From assembly GCA_022572905.1 (NCBI GenBank), contig JACZUZ010000002.1:1-19579 (forward strand): DNA of 19,579 bases. The letters run 5' to 3'. The stretch is from Candidatus Zixiibacteriota bacterium (GTDB taxonomy: Bacteria > Zixibacteria > MSB-5A5 > GN15 > JACZUZ01). Under the pieces are notes generated by a model that worked only from the letters and a program-made list of their open reading frames with translations, did no database searches and was not told where the DNA came from. Position numbers and translations under genes: made by a program. This document shows, in pieces, positions 16,819 through 19,579 of the stretch (position 1 is the first letter of the stretch; each line of letters starts with the position of its first letter).

Positions 16819-17943
16819 TTACATTTTAGATTCGGAAATTTCTTTGATTAAGAGATTTAACTCCGCGTCTCCCGGCGCCAGTTTAAGCGCTTCTTCGATT
16901 AACTCAAGCGCGCGTTGGTGATTCCCCAGCCGTTCCTGCGCCTGCGACCAGAATGCGAACGTGCGTGGATTTCTGGATTCAAACAATATTGATATTTCGA
17001 ACATTTCAGAGCTCTTTTCGCCTTCACCGAGATACGAAAAGAGAATTCCCAGTCGGTTTCGCAGACGTATATCGCCAGGCCGCAGCGCCACAGCCCGCTC
17101 AAGGTGCAAAGCGGCGCTGTCCAGATTTTCATTCATAAGCTCCATATCGCAAAGAGCTTCATGAACTTCAAATTTATTCGGCGCTAATTGAATTGCGCGC
17201 GCGAGTCCCCGGCGTGCGTCATCCAGATTCCCGCGCGACGCTTCGGCCATCGACCAGCTTACAAAAATACGATAGTCGTTGGGGCGAAGGGTGGCTGTAT
17301 TTTCAAATTCAATCGTAGCCCTGTCGGTCTCACCGGCGCCCCAAAAGCAGATCCCCAAACGATATCTTTCTTCGGGGATAAGTTCTCTCAATGAATCGGC
17401 GCGGGTGAAATCGGTTATCGCGCCGTTCCAGTCGTCGATTAATGATTTGGACAACGCTCGCATACTCAAAGCTGAACGAAAGGCCGGATTGAAATAAAGG
17501 GCTGTGTCGTAGTGCGCGATTGCGCTCTGGTGGTCGCGCAATTTATGGTAAGCGCGACCGATCGCCAGGTGCGCCAGTGGATAATTCGGAGCGACTTCCA
17601 GGGCAGTAATGAAAAATACCATTGACTCTTCCAGGAGACCCTCAGATACCAGAACATCCCCCATGAAAATATATGGAAGCGAGTCGAGTGGGCTCGTTCT
17701 CATTCGCGCTCGCAAACGTCTTTTTATTTCCAGAATATCGATGCTCATGATTCGTCTGAAATGATCGAATGGAGAAAGCGTGGCGGATTCCTCTCCAATT
17801 TTATGCGACGGCGATAAACTGGGGAGATTGTCACTCTTGAATCCGGTAATTCCCGCTCGTGATAAGTCCATTGAAACTAGCGCCGCCACCAGAATGAAAG
17901 CCAAACATAGAAAATTATGACTTTTGGAAATGCGGACGCTCAT
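16819..17943 (-). CDS. Exported TPR-repeat protein
   Basis: A 374-residue protein starting with a basic stretch and hydrophobic segment (residues about 10-25, FLCLAFILVAALVSM), either a signal peptide ending near SRA or a membrane anchor, so the rest should lie in the periplasm. From about residue 87 to 358 it consists of roughly eight consecutive 34-residue tetratricopeptide repeats with the usual small/large pattern, such as YPLAHLAIGRAYHKLRDHQS and LDSAALHLERAVALRPGD. TPR arrays are protein-binding scaffolds; no enzyme domain is present and the partner is unknown. The ATG at 17941-17943 has no Shine-Dalgarno sequence and an AT-rich leader. It lies 240 bases downstream of the cohesin-like/dockerin protein gene on the same strand, and both are exported, but a shared transcript is not certain. 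Confidence 0.88.
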   Translation of the reverse strand: MSVRISKSHNFLCLAFILVAALVSMDLSRAGITGFKSDNLPSLSPSHKIGEESATLSPFDHFRRIMSIDILEIKRRLRARMRTSPLDSLPYIFMGDVLVSEGLLEESMVFFITALEVAPNYPLAHLAIGRAYHKLRDHQSAIAHYDTALYFNPAFRSALSMRALSKSLIDDWNGAITDFTRADSLRELIPEERYRLGICFWGAGETDRATIEFENTATLRPNDYRIFVSWSMAEASRGNLDDARRGLARAIQLAPNKFEVHEALCDMELMNENLDSAALHLERAVALRPGDIRLRNRLGILFSYLGEGEKSSEMFEISILFESRNPRTFAFWSQAQERLGNHQRALELIEEALKLAPGDAELNLLIKEISESKM

Positions 17944-18051
17944 GATCTAATTTATCACAAAATATTAATCGCGTACTAGTCTTTACGAACAATTATTCGC
18001 GGACAATTTCGTCTCAGATTGTTTCGTCGCAAACCGTAACATCACTTCCTA

Positions 18052-18108
18052 ATCACAACTTTCAAATCATTACTTCCAAATCATCGCGGCCGGATCATCT
18101 CGGCGAGG
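18052..18108. repeat. Short degenerate tandem repeat, period 14
   Basis: Four consecutive units start with ATCA at 18052, 18066, 18080 and 18094 (lengths 14, 14, 14, 15). The first two, ATCACAACTTTCAA and ATCATTACTTCCAA, are alike; the later two share only ATCAT and a GC-rich tail. A partial unit, ATCACTTCCTA, precedes them at 18041. It lies in the 240-base gap upstream of the TPR gene. It may be chance or decayed repeats. Confidence 0.35.
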
Positions 18109-18183
18109 TCAATAAAGAATAGTATTCCCATGCGGTACGGGGATGTCAAATACTCTGGGAGACTCCGACTGGAAATGATAATT

Positions 18184-19275
18184 TCAAAAACCGGGAGGAC
18201 AACAGGGAGGCTCTCCGTCTCCGAATATATAGAGAACGATTTTCACGGCGTCGTTGATTGTTATTTCGCCCGAGCAGTCAAAATCACCAATGCCTCCGAT
18301 AAGACACGGGAAAGCGCCATCCTGAAAGATAAATTCAACCAGAAATATGGCGTCTGAGATTGTTAGCGTACCATCCGCGTTGGCGTCACCACATTCGAAA
18401 TCCGCAGTAGCGCCAACTCTGAAGTATCCGGTTGATGTGGTGGGAATTACTTGCAGAACCGTGTCTTCATGGTATGTGGCGTATTCATTCAAACGGCATC
18501 CGATGAACGTTGATTCGGGCGGGTTAAATGATGTGTCTACCTGCCAGAGTGGAATCGCTACAAAATTGAATTCACCGATACAACCCAGCTTTGCGCTCTC
18601 TTTCACTTTGAATTTCTGATGGCACAGAGTATCTCCGCCGACCTGAAGTGAGTCGAGGGTGAAATCAAATGGAATGGCGAAAAGTCTCGCGATCGTAGGC
18701 GTTTCGGGATCAAACAAACCACTGACATCCATTCCGGAACTATCGGCTCTGGCGTTCTGAATTGTTTCAATATAGTAAGTAATGAAAGTATCGCAACTCG
18801 GGTTACATTCGACTAATGTATCCGCGATTATAATCGGTTCCAGAAGTGATGTGTCGAACTCATAGAAAAACGAAAACGCTCCCAGGATAGAGTCATTCTG
18901 AATATAAAACGGAATCAGTATCGTGTCGCCGGGGAAACCAAACGAATTGAGCAGTATCGTTGTATCGGTTGTGACACGTTTGCTCTCTTCCAATGAATCA
19001 CAATCCAGCGCAGCGCCGGCGAAAGCCAGAGAGAGATCGACCACCAGGGTGAGATCTTCTCTAGCGGAGGAATGAATAGACGCGATCAAGTAATCACTGA
19101 CGCTTAGGCCAGACGCGTAAAATTCCTCCTGCGAAAATCTATTCCTCTTAGTGGAATCAATCGCTTCAACTAACGAGAAAGCGAATCCAATCAGTGTTAC
19201 GATTAACAAGAGCCCGCGAGCGCCTGTCAGTCGGGAAAGGAAGGAAGTCATTTTGTTGTCATTAGTAAATTGCAT
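18184..19275 (-). CDS. Secreted cohesin-like/dockerin type I protein
   Basis: A 363-residue exported protein. The N terminus has a hydrophobic core, GLLLIVTLIGFAFSLVEA (about 21-38), after basic residues, a typical signal peptide. Residues about 102-290 resemble a cohesin-type beta domain: LNSFGFPGDTILIPFYIQND, then AFSFFYEFDTSLLEPI, then many Thr/Asp-rich strands. From Cys295 two dockerin repeats follow, each with an EF-hand-like calcium loop: GDANADGTLTISDAIFLVEF (296-315) and GDFDCSGEITINDAVKIVLY (335-354), each ending in a Phe-Pro-Cys or Pro-Pro-Cys type turn. Such dockerin ends are very common in exported proteins of Zixibacteria-like genomes and need not mean a cellulosome. The start may be the ATG at 19273-19275 or at 19249-19251; neither has a Shine-Dalgarno sequence. 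The next gene downstream encodes the exported TPR protein. Confidence 0.88.
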   Translation of the reverse strand: MQFTNDNKMTSFLSRLTGARGLLLIVTLIGFAFSLVEAIDSTKRNRFSQEEFYASGLSVSDYLIASIHSSAREDLTLVVDLSLAFAGAALDCDSLEESKRVTTDTTILLNSFGFPGDTILIPFYIQNDSILGAFSFFYEFDTSLLEPIIIADTLVECNPSCDTFITYYIETIQNARADSSGMDVSGLFDPETPTIARLFAIPFDFTLDSLQVGGDTLCHQKFKVKESAKLGCIGEFNFVAIPLWQVDTSFNPPESTFIGCRLNEYATYHEDTVLQVIPTTSTGYFRVGATADFECGDANADGTLTISDAIFLVEFIFQDGAFPCLIGGIGDFDCSGEITINDAVKIVLYIFGDGEPPCCPPGF

Positions 19276-19579
19276 TGTCAGTGATCAAACCCGAAAGGTT
19301 TCTGTGAGTTTTCGCTCCGCTATTCTTCCTACAGAAAAGATCGGTCAGAAAGTAACAGAATCCAGGTCTCCGAAAGTCGAAATTGTCGGGAACGCTCTCT
19401 TGGGAGCATTATGGGTTTTCTTAGAGTAAACGATATTGGCGGCTGAACCGAAAATTTGGCGAAATGTTTCGCCGCAGATGTTCACTAAGATTATTCGCTA
19501 ACGACACGGCGCCTAGAACGATAGTGGATGCGCCGCTTGAGACTAACTTTCAGGAATATAGCTCACTATAACCGGATGT
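19276..19579. other. Terminal 304 bases without a gene
   Basis: All minus-strand frames entering from the right edge meet a stop within about 40 bases, so at most a few C-terminal codons of a neighbour are present. A small perfect hairpin, AAACC-CGAAA-GGTTT (19287-19301), would lie in the leader of the cohesin-like/dockerin gene about 12 bases before its ATG. A second perfect inverted repeat, GGCGAAA-TG-TTTCGCC, lies at 19458-19473 without a following T-run. I see no convincing promoter, tRNA or riboswitch. Confidence 0.4.
19458..19473. repeat. Perfect inverted repeat, 7-bp arms
   Basis: GGCGAAA (19458-19464) and TTTCGCC (19467-19473) are exact reverse complements separated by TG. No run of T follows on either strand, so it does not look like an intrinsic terminator; an operator site or chance are alternatives. 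Confidence 0.4.

Overview
The window looks like a chromosomal piece of a diderm (Gram-negative) bacterium of about 45-50 % GC. A CMP-KDO synthetase and a complete dTDP-L-rhamnose operon point to lipopolysaccharide or another rhamnose-containing envelope glycan. A secreted cohesin-like/dockerin protein, a secreted TPR protein and weak or absent Shine-Dalgarno sequences before several genes fit the FCB side of the tree (Zixibacteria or a similar candidate phylum). The phylum is inferred from style and memory of such proteins; no rRNA or other marker decides it.

Layout, left to right. (1) 1-2740, minus strand: gatC, kdsB and pyrG, transcribed right to left; pyrG runs off the left edge. (2) 2992-6405, plus strand: a 425-residue protein of unknown function, an NtrC-type regulator that has lost its phosphorylation site and most catalytic residues, and a small GAF-like protein. 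(3) 6518-8158, minus strand: ruvX and mltG. (4) 8339-11552, plus strand: rmlA, rmlC, rmlB, rmlD, with a plausible sigma-70-type promoter just ahead of rmlA. (5) 11556-14340, minus strand: a secreted protein of an uncharacterised family, preceded by rarA. (6) 14489-16765, minus strand: an AT-rich two-gene insert (long two-domain dCTP deaminase and a GNAT-ASCH fusion) with its own near-consensus promoter. (7) 16819-19275, minus strand: a TPR protein and a cohesin-like/dockerin secreted protein. (8) 19276-19579: no gene seen.

How the genes work together: pyrG makes CTP, which kdsB uses to activate KDO. The Rml enzymes convert glucose-1-phosphate to dTDP-L-rhamnose. MltG limits glycan-strand length in the cell wall, so much of the window serves the envelope. 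The parts that ordinary housekeeping does not explain are the degenerate enhancer-binding protein with its two companions, and the AT-rich dCTP deaminase/GNAT-ASCH pair. The latter is the best candidate for an undescribed, possibly anti-phage or nucleotide-modifying, module. No tRNA, rRNA, CRISPR array, insertion sequence or integrase was seen.
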